DNA from: a bacterium
GTDB taxonomy: Bacteria > Vulcanimicrobiota > Vulcanimicrobiia > Vulcanimicrobiales > SCRA01
Length of the DNA: 15,674 nucleotides
NCBI GenBank assembly: GCA_004298675.1
Contig: SCRI01000077.1
Span: 1 to 15,674, forward strand
Direction: 5' to 3'
Shown here: piece by piece, positions 1 to 6,430 of the stretch
How positions within the stretch are numbered: the first letter of the stretch is position 1
How the letters are laid out: each line of letters starts with the position of its first letter
Program-made: the position numbers and the translations under genes
The notes under the pieces: generated by a model
Databases searched by the model: none
The model's input: the letters and a program-made list of their open reading frames with translations, nothing else
Told to the model about the DNA's origin: nothing

Positions 1-2
1 CG

Positions 3-266
3 GCCGCGCCGCAGCCGCGCGCGAGCGGGCATCCTAGCTCGGGCTCCGGCGGCGATGCCGCGCAAGTGGAGCGCACCGCCAAGGTTTGGGACCAGATGGA
101 TCCGGAGGCGGCCGCCAAGATCGCGCAGCGCCTTCCCGATGTCTACGTGGCGCGCGTCTTCGCGCAGATGGATCCGGATCAGGTCGCAGAGATCCTCGGG
201 AGCCTGCCCGCGAAGACGGCTGCACGCCTCACCACCACCCGCGCCAACGCCGCCCCGGCACGCTAA
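3..266 (+). CDS. MotE/YlxF-like protein, MgtE-N-type domain (5' truncated)
   Basis: The frame is open from the window edge, so only the C-terminal 87 residues are present and the true start lies upstream. A Pro/Ser/Gly/Ala-rich linker of about 20 residues is followed by an amphipathic helical repeat. In it, 'WDQMDPEAAAKI' and 'FAQMDPDQVAEIL' share the MDP-x-x-x-A-x-I pattern of the MgtE intracellular N-terminal domain. Proteins with this domain lie between fliJ and fliK in Gram-positive-type flagellar operons (B. subtilis ylxF); alphaproteobacterial MotE, a periplasmic chaperone of MotC, has the same domain. The position just before fliK fits. In this setting the product is probably a membrane-anchored flagellar or motor accessory protein, but the membrane anchor would be outside the window. 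The gene ends in TAA, 77 bases before fliK. Family call fairly sure; exact role inferred. Confidence 0.72.
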   Translation, partial: AAPQPRASGHPSSGSGGDAAQVERTAKVWDQMDPEAAAKIAQRLPDVYVARVFAQMDPDQVAEILGSLPAKTAARLTTTRANAAPAR

Positions 267-275
267 CGCGCCGCC

Positions 276-294
276 CCGCTGGAGTTTCCAGCGG
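276..294 (+). terminator. Short GC-rich hairpin between motE-like gene and fliK
   Basis: A perfect 8-bp inverted repeat (CCGCTGGA / TCCAGCGG) with a 3-nt loop is followed after CG by TTT and lies 9 bases past the upstream stop codon. It resembles a weak intrinsic terminator, but the T-run is only three bases, so partial termination or 3'-end protection is as likely. It overlaps the -35 part of the promoter candidate at 280-307. Confidence 0.4.
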
Positions 295-307
295 CGTTTG
301 CCGATGA
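280..307 (+). promoter_or_regulatory. Sigma-28 (FliA/SigD)-like promoter candidate upstream of fliK
   Basis: TGGAGTTT, 12 nt, GCCGATGA. Against the flagellar sigma-28 consensus TAAAGTTT-N11-GCCGATAA this matches 6/8 in the -35 and 7/8 in the -10. The spacer is one base longer, within the range accepted by B. subtilis SigD. A start near 314 would give a leader of about 30 nt carrying the strong ribosome binding site at 329-339. The -35 overlaps the hairpin at 276-294, so chance similarity is possible. Confidence 0.4.
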
Positions 308-328
308 CGGAAGTGGAAGCTTTTATGG

Positions 329-339
329 AAAGGAGGTGA
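329..339 (+). promoter_or_regulatory. Full-length Shine-Dalgarno site for fliK
   Basis: AAAGGAGGTGA is an 11-nt match to the usual anti-Shine-Dalgarno end of 16S rRNA. Its AGGAGG core ends 7 nt before a TTG codon at 344. This fixes the rare TTG as the start of fliK; no ATG or GTG in that frame lies between 317 and 344. Confidence 0.85.
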
Positions 340-343
340 AATT

Positions 344-1813
344 TTGGTTCTTCCAATCGTAACCCCACCCGCACGTGCCGGCGCGCGCGCGCCGCTCGGT
401 GGGCCTGCGACTCCGGCCGCCGGTGCGGCGGGTGACGACGCCTTTGCGGCGCTCTTTGCCCGGCATTGGTCCGGTGCCGCCAAGCCTGCCGCGACGAACG
501 CCGCGGACTCCTCCGCGCTCAGTCAATTGGAGAGTCTCTTGGGCGGCATGTTGCAGCAGCCGCCTCCGGCACTCACCGCGGTCCTCGATCGCGTGCAGTC
601 GGCGCTCGGGGCGCCCCCCACAACGGGGACGCACGCGAGCATGGACTCGATCGCGAGCCGTATCGATACGCTCCTCGCAGCGGGTTCCTCGACCGCAGGC
701 ATCGAGAGCACGGTGGCTCAGACGCTGGCGCAGGCCTTCGCGGAGCTCTCGACGTCGTCGGGGGCCGCCGTCGAGCGGTCCTTCGTTGCGCGCCTGCGCG
801 GCGCGGTAGAAGCGGTGCTTTCGGCTCCGCCAACTGCTGCGCGTGCACTCGGGCCGCCTGCATCCGGTCCACCGGGCAACGGCCCCCCGGCCACGCAGGC
901 CACGGCCCTCGCCCAGCGGATCGCACAAACGGCGGCCGCGCTGGTGGTGGGAACGGACTCAGGAGAGACGGGGCAGCAGTTTCGAAATCTGGCGAGCACC
1001 TTGGACCCCTCGGGGAGAGGACTCCCAGCCCCGCAGCAGCAGACGGCCGGCGATGTTTCGCCGCTCGCCGCTTCGTCGTCTCCGGCCCTTCCCAAATCCG
1101 CCGTACCCGCTGTGCTGCCGGTGCTCCGGCCCCCTTCGTCCGCGACGGGGCTGCCGGTCCGCATCGACCCGCAGCTCGCCTCGCTGGTCTCCCTGCTTGC
1201 GTTCGCGCGCGCGGGAGATGGAGCTAGCCAACCGCACGGCACGCCCCAGCAGGGGCGTTCTCCGGCGGCTACATGGCTCGCAGCGATCGCGGCCGTGCAG
1301 CAAACCGGGGGCGGCGCAGGCGCGACGACAGCGGCCACCGCCGGTGCGGCGCAGCAGACACCGGCTGCTTCGATCGATCGCTACCAGGTGATCGATCAGG
1401 TGGTCCGCGCGATGTCCATTCGCCCCTCCGACGGGACGACGACGTTACGCTTGCACCTCGTGCCCGACTCGCTCGGCGACGTGAGCGTCAAGCTTGTCGT
1501 GGGCCCGAACGGCGTGAGCGCGTCGTTCACGGCGGCGACACCGGCCGCGGGCGCGGCGCTCCAGCAAGGCGCCGATCAACTCGGCCGGGCCTTCGCGGGG
1601 CAAGGTCTACAACTCCAGCAGTTCTCGGTCAACGTCGGTGCCGATCCAGGCGGCGGGTTCGCCTACCGGCAGCCGCCGTCGTTCCACGCTCCGTTCTCTC
1701 GCCGCGGCGGGTCAATGGGCGCGCAGGACGACGAGGGAGTTCTGGCCGCGATTCCGTCGTTCGGTCCGCCGGCGGCGGCGCGTCCGCTTGGATACCTCGA
1801 CTATCTCGTGTAG
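344..1813 (+). CDS. fliK: Flagellar hook-length control protein FliK
   Basis: FliK is a secreted molecular ruler. It measures the growing hook and switches FlhB from exporting rod and hook proteins to exporting filament proteins. The 489-residue product has a long Ala/Pro/Gly/Ser-rich, low-complexity N-terminal and central part (about residues 1-340), as expected of an extended ruler. A compact C-terminal Flg_hook domain (about 344-440) carries the hallmark 'LRLHLVPDSLGDVSVKL', the usual L-x-L-x-P-x-x-L-G-x-V-x-V motif. A Gly/Ala/Pro-rich tail follows. Start is TTG at 344, behind an unusually complete ribosome binding site. The gene sits between the motE-like gene and flgD, the standard Gram-positive-type position; flgD begins 9 bases after its stop. 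Its natural partner FlhB (10535-11599) is in the same cluster. Identification is sure from the C-terminal domain and position; the N-terminal part is too low in complexity to be informative. Confidence 0.93.
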   Translation: MVLPIVTPPARAGARAPLGGPATPAAGAAGDDAFAALFARHWSGAAKPAATNAADSSALSQLESLLGGMLQQPPPALTAVLDRVQSALGAPPTTGTHASMDSIASRIDTLLAAGSSTAGIESTVAQTLAQAFAELSTSSGAAVERSFVARLRGAVEAVLSAPPTAARALGPPASGPPGNGPPATQATALAQRIAQTAAALVVGTDSGETGQQFRNLASTLDPSGRGLPAPQQQTAGDVSPLAASSSPALPKSAVPAVLPVLRPPSSATGLPVRIDPQLASLVSLLAFARAGDGASQPHGTPQQGRSPAATWLAAIAAVQQTGGGAGATTAATAGAAQQTPAASIDRYQVIDQVVRAMSIRPSDGTTTLRLHLVPDSLGDVSVKLVVGPNGVSASFTAATPAAGAALQQGADQLGRAFAGQGLQLQQFSVNVGADPGGGFAYRQPPSFHAPFSRRGGSMGAQDDEGVLAAIPSFGPPAAARPLGYLDYLV

Positions 1814-1822
1814 GAGAGAGAG

Positions 1823-2305
1823 ATGACAACCACTAGCGTCAACGGGGCGGCGGGTTCGGCCTTACCGATCGACTCGCTCGTCAATCAGTCGGCCCCGCAG
1901 ACAACCGGAAACAGCACCTTGGGGGAGCACGACTTCCTCACGTTGCTGACCACGCAACTCCGGAACCAAAACCCGCTCCAGCCGATGGACGAGACGCAAT
2001 CGATCGCGGAGTTGGCGCAGTTCTCCCAGTTACAGGAGACGACCAATCTCGCCAACTCGTTCCAGAACTTCCAGTCGTCCTTCTCCGTGACGCAGTTCGC
2101 CGGGTTCATCGGCAAGCCGGTCACGGTGGAGACCTCGACGGGGGGGCAGAGCGGAGGCTCGCTGGTCTCCGGTAACGTCGGCAAGATCATCGTGCAGAAC
2201 GGGCAGCCGTACTTCACGCTGACCGATGGCCAGGGTAACGTCATGACCGACAGCAGCGGGAATCCCGCGCTGTTCTCGCCGAGCCAGATCGTGACGGTTG
2301 GGTAG
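1823..2305 (+). CDS. flgD: Flagellar hook assembly scaffold protein FlgD (minimal form)
   Basis: FlgD forms the temporary cap at the tip of the growing hook and is needed for FlgE polymerisation. The 160-residue product has the conserved N-terminal helical region, 'FLTLLTTQLRNQNPLQPMD' (about residues 38-56), typical of all FlgD. A Gln/Asn-rich helix follows. The C-terminal half is a small beta-rich, Tudor-like segment from 'GFIGKPVTVET' to the end. The roughly 70-residue Ig-like insert of enterobacterial FlgD (231 aa in E. coli) is absent, so this resembles the short FlgD (YlxG) of Bacillus. ATG at 1823 is preceded by GGAGAGAGAG overlapping the fliK stop, suggesting coupled translation. It overlaps or nearly abuts the next gene. 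Identification sure. Confidence 0.95.
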   Translation: MTTTSVNGAAGSALPIDSLVNQSAPQTTGNSTLGEHDFLTLLTTQLRNQNPLQPMDETQSIAELAQFSQLQETTNLANSFQNFQSSFSVTQFAGFIGKPVTVETSTGGQSGGSLVSGNVGKIIVQNGQPYFTLTDGQGNVMTDSSGNPALFSPSQIVTVG

Positions 2306-2309
2306 CGCG

Positions 2310-2714
2310 ATGGATCCCAGGATCGCAGCGTCAGGCTCCGGGATCCAACCGGCGGGTCAGCCCGCACCGGCGCGTACGCCGGTGCAGATTCCGCCGGCCA
2401 CGGGGCCCGCTTTTCGCGACGTTCTGCGGCAACAGCAACACGTTGCACCTGCGGGAGAGCCCCTGCGCTTCTCGGCGCATGCGCTCGAGCGCCTGCAGAC
2501 ACGTAAGATCGCCATCTCGGCCGACGACATGGCCCGGATGAATCAGATGGCCGACAAGGCCGCCCAGAAGGGCGCCAAGTCGTCCCTTTTCATGCTGCGC
2601 GACGTGGCGATGGTCGTCAGCATCAAGAACCGCGTGGTCATTACCGCGGTCGACGCGGATTCGATGAAGGAGAACGTCTTCACCAACATCGATTCGGCGG
2701 CGATCATCGGATAG
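2310..2714 (+). CDS. Conserved 'flagellar operon protein' of TIGR02530 type, function unknown
   Basis: This 134-residue protein matches a small family found between flgD and flgE in clostridial and related operons (known as TIGR02530, 'flagellar operon protein'); no biochemical role is firmly established. Residues 1-50 are Pro/Ala/Gln-rich and probably disordered. Residues 53-133 form the conserved part, with 'FSAHALERLQTRKI' (54-67), a helix of alternating charge, a hydrophobic strand 'MVVSIKNRVVITAVD', and the signature 'MKENVFTNIDSAAII' (119-133). No signal peptide or membrane segment is visible. I chose ATG at 2310; a TTG at 2298 would overlap flgD by 8 bases and add four residues, and neither has a clear ribosome binding site. 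Position suggests a cytoplasmic helper in hook assembly or export of FlgD/FlgE/FliK. Family recognition is good; the role is inference. Confidence 0.85.
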   Translation: MDPRIAASGSGIQPAGQPAPARTPVQIPPATGPAFRDVLRQQQHVAPAGEPLRFSAHALERLQTRKIAISADDMARMNQMADKAAQKGAKSSLFMLRDVAMVVSIKNRVVITAVDADSMKENVFTNIDSAAIIG

Positions 2715-2751
2715 CCGGCCGCGCCAGTACGGACGGTTTTATCACTCATCA

Positions 2752-2779
2752 GGCGGTGGACCTCGTAGAGGAAGCCGCC
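2752..2779 (+). other. Stem-loop in the flgE leader
   Basis: The 114-bp gap before flgE is the longest in the hook gene group. It contains an interrupted hairpin: outer arms GGCGG/CCGCC (2752-2756 with 2775-2779) and an inner CCTC/GAGG stem (2761-2764 with 2768-2771) closing a 3-nt loop. No T-run follows, so it does not look like a terminator. It could stabilise or regulate the flgE message. The rest of the gap (2715-2751) shows no confident promoter. Confidence 0.3.
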
Positions 2780-2828
2780 AACGCGGGCGACCAATCGACC
2801 CCGCGTTCCTCGAAAGGACGAACGACGC

Positions 2829-4442
2829 ATGTTCGATTCGTTGTTCATCGGGGTGTCAGGACTGAACGCCTATCAGGCGGACATGAACGTCATCTCGAAC
2901 AACATCGCGAACGTCGGTACCACGGGCTTCAAGTCCCAGGCGATGACGTTCCAAGACCTGCTCTACCAGAGCCTGCGCTTTGCTTCAGCTCCCACGCAAA
3001 CCAATGGCGGCGTCAATCCGCAGGACCTGGGTCTGGGCGTCAAGGTCGGCTCGGTCGACACCGACTTCTCCCAGGGCGGCTTGCAGACGACGGGTATCAA
3101 TACGGATCTCGCCGTCAACGGCAACGGTTTCTTCGTGTTGGCCAATAGCGACGGCAGCGGACGCCAGGTCTACACGCGCGACGGTGCCTTCACGCTCAGC
3201 TCCACCGGGACGCTGATCGATCCCAGCACCGGTCTAGCCGTACAGGGCTACGCGGCCAATGCTCAGGGGAAGATCACCCAGACGGGGACCCCGTCGGCGA
3301 TCACCGTTCCGCTGGGTCTGGCCATGCAGGCGCAGCAGACCAACAACCTCTACCTGGGCGGCAACAGTGACGCCAGCCAATATGCCGCGACGGCCTCGGG
3401 CAACAATTCGCAGGCGGCCGCCGCGGGCGCGGGTGTCAACACCGTGGGCGTGCCCGGGCCGACCGCCGCGAAGAAAGTGCTGACCACGACGGTCTACGAC
3501 TCGCTGGGAAACGCGCATCAGATCACGATTTCGCTCACCCCGCTGCCCCCGGCGGCGTACAGCGCCGGCGGCGCCGCGTACGGTACGATCGACCCGGTGA
3601 CCTCGAACGTCTCCGGTACCTCGACGTACATCGCCGGGGCCATGCCGGCGACGGTCACCAACACGGCGTCGGGATCGGGTGCCGTGAAGCCGGCAACGCG
3701 CTTTGCGTACACGATCTCGGCGGTCGACGGCACCTCGGTCAGTCCCGCAGCCGGAGAGCAGACTCCCGGCGGTTACGTTTACTTCGACGCCAACGGCCAG
3801 TTCATCGGTGCCACCGGTGCCGCTCCCACCAACGAGCAGTTGACGGGCGTGGCCACCAATGCGGCGACGTTGAACGCCAATGCCCCGATCAACGTGACCG
3901 ACACCGTGGCGATGGCGGTCAATCTGTGGGGTCCGCCCAACAGTCCGCCCAGTCCCGGCGGCGTCACGCCCAATAATGCCGCCGCGCCGGCCACCATCAA
4001 CCTCGATTGGACCAAGACCACCGGCCTGGCCTCCCCATACACGACCGCGGCCTTGACGCAGGACGGCTACCAAGCCGGCGTGCTCTCCAATATCTCGGTC
4101 AGTCAGGACGGGACGATTCAAGGCCAGTTCACCAACGGTCAAGTCAAGACGGTGGCGCAGGTGGCGGTGGCCACCTTTGCCAACGACGGCGGCCTGCAGC
4201 GCATCGGGAGCAACGAGTTCGTCTCGACCGCGAACTCGGGTCTGCCGATGGTCGGAGCAGCCAACACCGGCAACACCGGAGCGATCGTCTCCGGGGCGCT
4301 GGAGCAGTCCAACGTCTCGCTGGCCGATCAGTTCACGAAGATGATCGTGGCTCAGAACGCCTTCACGGCCAATAGCCGCACGATCGCGACCGCGGACCAG
4401 ATGCAGCAGACGGTCGTCAACCTGCTGCCCGGCACCGGTTAA
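2829..4442 (+). CDS. flgE: Flagellar hook protein FlgE
   Basis: FlgE polymerises into the hook, the curved universal joint outside the cell. The 537-residue product has the signature N-terminal rod/hook motif 'SGLNAYQADMNVISNNIANV' (about residues 10-29) followed by 'NTGFKS'-like 'GTTGFKSQ', and the matching C-terminal helix '..SLADQFTKMIVAQNAFTANS..' ending 'VVNLLPGTG'. These two ends form the D0 core of the axial protein family. 'DLAVNGNGFFVL' (about 93-104) is the usual FlgE/F/G internal motif. The centre (about 150-430) is Ala/Thr/Gly/Asn-rich and variable, as expected for surface domains. The protein is larger than the 403-residue Salmonella FlgE. No cysteine is present, so the Cys-dependent lysinoalanine cross-linking of spirochaete hooks is not expected. 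AAAGGA lies upstream of the ATG. FlgE rather than FlgG is supported by size and by position next to flgD and fliK. Confidence 0.94.
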   Translation: MFDSLFIGVSGLNAYQADMNVISNNIANVGTTGFKSQAMTFQDLLYQSLRFASAPTQTNGGVNPQDLGLGVKVGSVDTDFSQGGLQTTGINTDLAVNGNGFFVLANSDGSGRQVYTRDGAFTLSSTGTLIDPSTGLAVQGYAANAQGKITQTGTPSAITVPLGLAMQAQQTNNLYLGGNSDASQYAATASGNNSQAAAAGAGVNTVGVPGPTAAKKVLTTTVYDSLGNAHQITISLTPLPPAAYSAGGAAYGTIDPVTSNVSGTSTYIAGAMPATVTNTASGSGAVKPATRFAYTISAVDGTSVSPAAGEQTPGGYVYFDANGQFIGATGAAPTNEQLTGVATNAATLNANAPINVTDTVAMAVNLWGPPNSPPSPGGVTPNNAAAPATINLDWTKTTGLASPYTTAALTQDGYQAGVLSNISVSQDGTIQGQFTNGQVKTVAQVAVATFANDGGLQRIGSNEFVSTANSGLPMVGAANTGNTGAIVSGALEQSNVSLADQFTKMIVAQNAFTANSRTIATADQMQQTVVNLLPGTG

Positions 4443-4467
4443 CACTACTGTCCCCGGCTAGCGGTAA

Positions 4468-4494
4468 GGGGCTCCACCATGAGGGTGGGGCCCC
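4468..4494 (+). terminator. Strong hairpin between flgE and flbD
   Basis: GGGGCTCCACC and GGTGGGGCCCC form an 11-bp stem with one U-G pair and a 5-nt ATGAG loop; an A-T pair at 4467/4495 extends it to 12 bp, and CGG/CCG (4462-4464 with 4497-4499) may lengthen it further. It begins 25 bases past the flgE stop. No T-run follows, so it may act as a partial terminator or as a 3' stabiliser for the abundant flgE message rather than a full stop. Confidence 0.5.
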
Positions 4495-4508
4495 TGCCGT
4501 TCTCCGCG

Positions 4509-4536
4509 TAGCGGCGCGCGGTATTTCTGCCGATAC
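4509..4536 (+). promoter_or_regulatory. Possible sigma-28-like promoter before flbD-motA-motB
   Basis: GCCGATAC at 4529-4536 matches the sigma-28 -10 consensus GCCGATAA at 7/8 positions. With the 12-nt spacer seen in the two other candidates of this window, the -35 would be TAGCGGCG, only 3/8 to consensus. A start 6-7 bases downstream would fall at the GTG/ATG of flbD, giving an almost leaderless message. motAB are typical sigma-28 targets, which supports it; the poor -35 counts against it. Confidence 0.3.
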
Positions 4537-4545
4537 AAACAGGTG

Positions 4546-4773
4546 ATGATCTCACTGCACCGCCTCAACGGACAGTCCATCGTCTTGAACGCCGATTTGA
4601 TCGAGTACGTCGAGGCGACGCCGGATACGGTGGTGACGCTGACCAGCGGCAATAAGTTGCGCGTCCTGGAGACTCTGGACGAGGTTCAGCAACGGGTCAT
4701 CGCCTATCAGCGCGCGATCCACGAGCCGGAATCGCCCCAGGACGGCCCCGACACCGCCGCGGCGCCGCGCTGA
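4546..4773 (+). CDS. flbD: FlbD/SwrD-family flagellar protein
   Basis: The 75-residue protein begins 'MISLHRLNGQSIVLNADLIE', the standard FlbD opening (M-I-x-L-x-R-L-N-G-x-x-x-x-L-N-x-x-x-I-E), followed by 'TPDTVVTLTSGNKLRVLET', the second conserved strand pair, and a helical, Glu/Pro-rich tail. The B. subtilis homologue SwrD raises flagellar motor power and swarming, probably acting on the MotAB stator in the cytoplasm. Lying directly before motA and motB here agrees with a stator-related role. ATG at 4546 is chosen because family members begin with M-I; a GTG at 4543 directly precedes it. The only nearby Shine-Dalgarno-like bases (AGGTGA, 4541-4546) overlap the start, so ordinary initiation would be weak. 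This FlbD is unrelated to the Caulobacter regulator of the same name. Confidence 0.88.
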   Translation: MISLHRLNGQSIVLNADLIEYVEATPDTVVTLTSGNKLRVLETLDEVQQRVIAYQRAIHEPESPQDGPDTAAAPR

Positions 4774-4806
4774 GCGCATGGAGACCGTCATGGAGAAGGC
4801 TTCGCT

Positions 4807-5643
4807 TTGGACGTAGCGACCGTAGTCGGCATCCTCGTTGCGTGGGGCTCGCTGGTACTCGCAGCGGCCATCGGCCACGTTGACGTCTCGATCATCTTTG
4901 CCCGCTACGAAGCCTTCCTGCTGGTCTTCGGCGGCAGCATCGGCGCCACGATGGTCTCCTTCCCCGTCAAGACCCTGCTGCACGGGCTAGGGGCGCTCCG
5001 GCTCGTCTTCGGGTCGGTCCGGCTGGAGGAGCGCGAGACGATCGCGACGCTGGTCTCATTCGCCGAGAAGGCGCGCCGTGAAGGACTGTTGGCGCTGGAG
5101 AACGAGGCCAACGAGCTCCAGGACGACTTCATGCGTAAGGGCATCCAGCTCGTGATCGACGGCCGCGACACCGACATCATCCGTAAGATCCTGGAAACGG
5201 AAGTCGGCTACGTGGAACAGCGCTACAAGAAGGCGGAGTCGGTCTGGGAGACGATGGGCGGATACTCGCCGACGCTTGGCATCATCGGAACCGTCTTGGG
5301 CCTGATCGCCATGCTCAAGAGCCTGGGCTCGCTGGGCGGAGATACGTCGAACGTCACTGGGACGATCGGCGTCGCCACGGCGCAGGCGTTCGTGGCGACG
5401 TTCTTCGGCATCTCGCTAGCCAATCTGCTCTGGCTTCCCTTCGCCGGTAAGATCCGCGAGCGCGGTCAGCAGATGCTGCTGCTGCGCGAGATCATGATCG
5501 AGGGCATCCTCGCCATCCAGGCCGGAGACAACCCGCGTCTGTTGGAGGAGAAGCTCCACGCCTTCCTCGACCCCGAGGAGCGCGAGATGGAAGTCGAGGC
5601 GGGCGGCAACGTTGGAGAGCTGGACGCGGCGCCGGCGAACTGA
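4807..5643 (+). CDS. motA: Flagellar motor stator protein MotA
   Basis: MotA forms the pentameric ring of the stator channel and pushes on FliG as ions flow. The 278-residue protein has four membrane segments, near residues 4-23, 35-53, 156-174 and 188-212. The cytoplasmic loop carries 'ARREGLLALE' (89-98), the charged region that contacts FliG. 'MGGYSPTLGIIGTVLGLI' (150-167) holds the conserved proline of segment 3 at P155, and 'TAQAFVATFFGISLANL' is the usual segment 4. The start is TTG at 4807: between the in-frame stop at 4771 and the first membrane segment no other start codon exists in this frame, and GGAGAAGG (4792-4799) lies 7 nt upstream. motB follows 3 bases after its stop. The transported ion (H+ or Na+) cannot be decided from this sequence. 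Confidence 0.95.
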   Translation: MDVATVVGILVAWGSLVLAAAIGHVDVSIIFARYEAFLLVFGGSIGATMVSFPVKTLLHGLGALRLVFGSVRLEERETIATLVSFAEKARREGLLALENEANELQDDFMRKGIQLVIDGRDTDIIRKILETEVGYVEQRYKKAESVWETMGGYSPTLGIIGTVLGLIAMLKSLGSLGGDTSNVTGTIGVATAQAFVATFFGISLANLLWLPFAGKIRERGQQMLLLREIMIEGILAIQAGDNPRLLEEKLHAFLDPEEREMEVEAGGNVGELDAAPAN

Positions 5644-5646
5644 CGA

Positions 5647-6429
5647 ATGGCGCTGGCAACACAACCCCTCAAGAACGAAGAGTCACCGCGCTCGCGACGC
5701 CGCGCCAAAGGCGGGGGGGAGCAGCATCACGAGGCGGCCGGCATGATGCGCTGGCTGCTGACGTACGCGGACATGATCACGCTCTTGCTGGCGCTGTTCA
5801 TTATCCTCTTCGCCATCTCGACCATCAGCTCGGTCAAGTTCAACCGTTTCGCCAAAGAGGTCAATGCGGGCTTCAACGGGCGGGAGTGGGTCAACCAGCC
5901 GCCCCGGGCCGGCCAGAAGAGCGACGCCAAAGGCGGGACAACGCCCTCGCAGCAGCAAATCGAACAGCAGTTGACGACCTTTCTCAAGGAGAAGCATCTC
6001 CAGAGCGAGGTGCGCTTGCGTGTGGAGCGGCGGGGCCTGGTGGTGAGCCTCTTGACGGACAAGGCGCTCTACCGCTCGGGTTCGGCCGATATCGATCCGA
6101 AGGTGCGGGAGATCTTGGACGAAGTGGCCGTCTATCTGCGGGAGACGAAGAACGATATCAGCGTGGAGGGGAACACCGACGACGTGCCGATCCACACGGC
6201 GGTCTATCCCACCAATTGGGAGCTCTCCACGACTCGCGCCACCAACGTCCTGCGCTACCTGGTCGAGCGCGATCATATCGGTCCAGCCCGTATCTCGGCG
6301 GCAGGCTATGGAGAGTTCCGTCCGCTGGTCGCCAATGACTCGCCGGAGCACCGGCAGATCAATCGCCGCGTGGACATCGTATTGCTCAGCGATCGGGCCA
6401 CGGCGCAAGTGAAGCGTTTGGGAGAGTAA
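5647..6429 (+). CDS. motB: Flagellar motor stator protein MotB (OmpA-like)
   Basis: MotB dimerises inside the MotA ring, carries the ion-binding aspartate and anchors the stator to peptidoglycan. The 260-residue protein has a basic N-terminus, then a single membrane helix 'YADMITLLLALFIILFAIS' (40-58) with the essential Asp at position 42, preceded by an aromatic-rich 'RWLLTYAD' as in other MotB. A hydrophilic linker (60-120), which would hold the plug helix, leads to an OmpA/MotB peptidoglycan-binding domain: 'EGNTDDVPI' (174-182), 'NWELSTTRA' (190-198), 'AAGYGEFRP' (218-226) and 'RQINRRVDI' (236-244). fliM begins one base after its stop (TAACATG), so the stator and switch genes are probably cotranscribed. 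No fliL lies between motB and fliM. Identification sure. Confidence 0.96.
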   Translation: MALATQPLKNEESPRSRRRAKGGGEQHHEAAGMMRWLLTYADMITLLLALFIILFAISTISSVKFNRFAKEVNAGFNGREWVNQPPRAGQKSDAKGGTTPSQQQIEQQLTTFLKEKHLQSEVRLRVERRGLVVSLLTDKALYRSGSADIDPKVREILDEVAVYLRETKNDISVEGNTDDVPIHTAVYPTNWELSTTRATNVLRYLVERDHIGPARISAAGYGEFRPLVANDSPEHRQINRRVDIVLLSDRATAQVKRLGE

Positions 6430-6430
6430 C

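Noticed and set aside
325-339. Mini-ORF M-E-R-R-stop over the fliK ribosome binding site
   Set aside because: The ATG has no ribosome site of its own and the codons are simply the Shine-Dalgarno sequence read in frame.
344-1370. Tandem repeats in the Ala/Pro-rich part of fliK
   Set aside because: Composition is low in complexity, but no repeated unit could be followed over more than a few residues.
3279-4118. Sign of horizontal transfer or an inserted domain in the centre of flgE
   Set aside because: The centre is variable as in all hook proteins, and its base composition looks like that of the neighbours by eye.
3234-4445. 403-codon minus-strand open frame over flgE
   Set aside because: It is the complement of the Ala/Thr/Gly-rich hook protein and is dominated by Arg, Gly and His. 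A shadow of codon bias.
4778-4816. Short ORF (12 codons) overlapping the motA start
   Set aside because: It is out of frame with motA, has no ribosome site and no conserved feature; its GGAGAAGG segment is better explained as the motA ribosome site.
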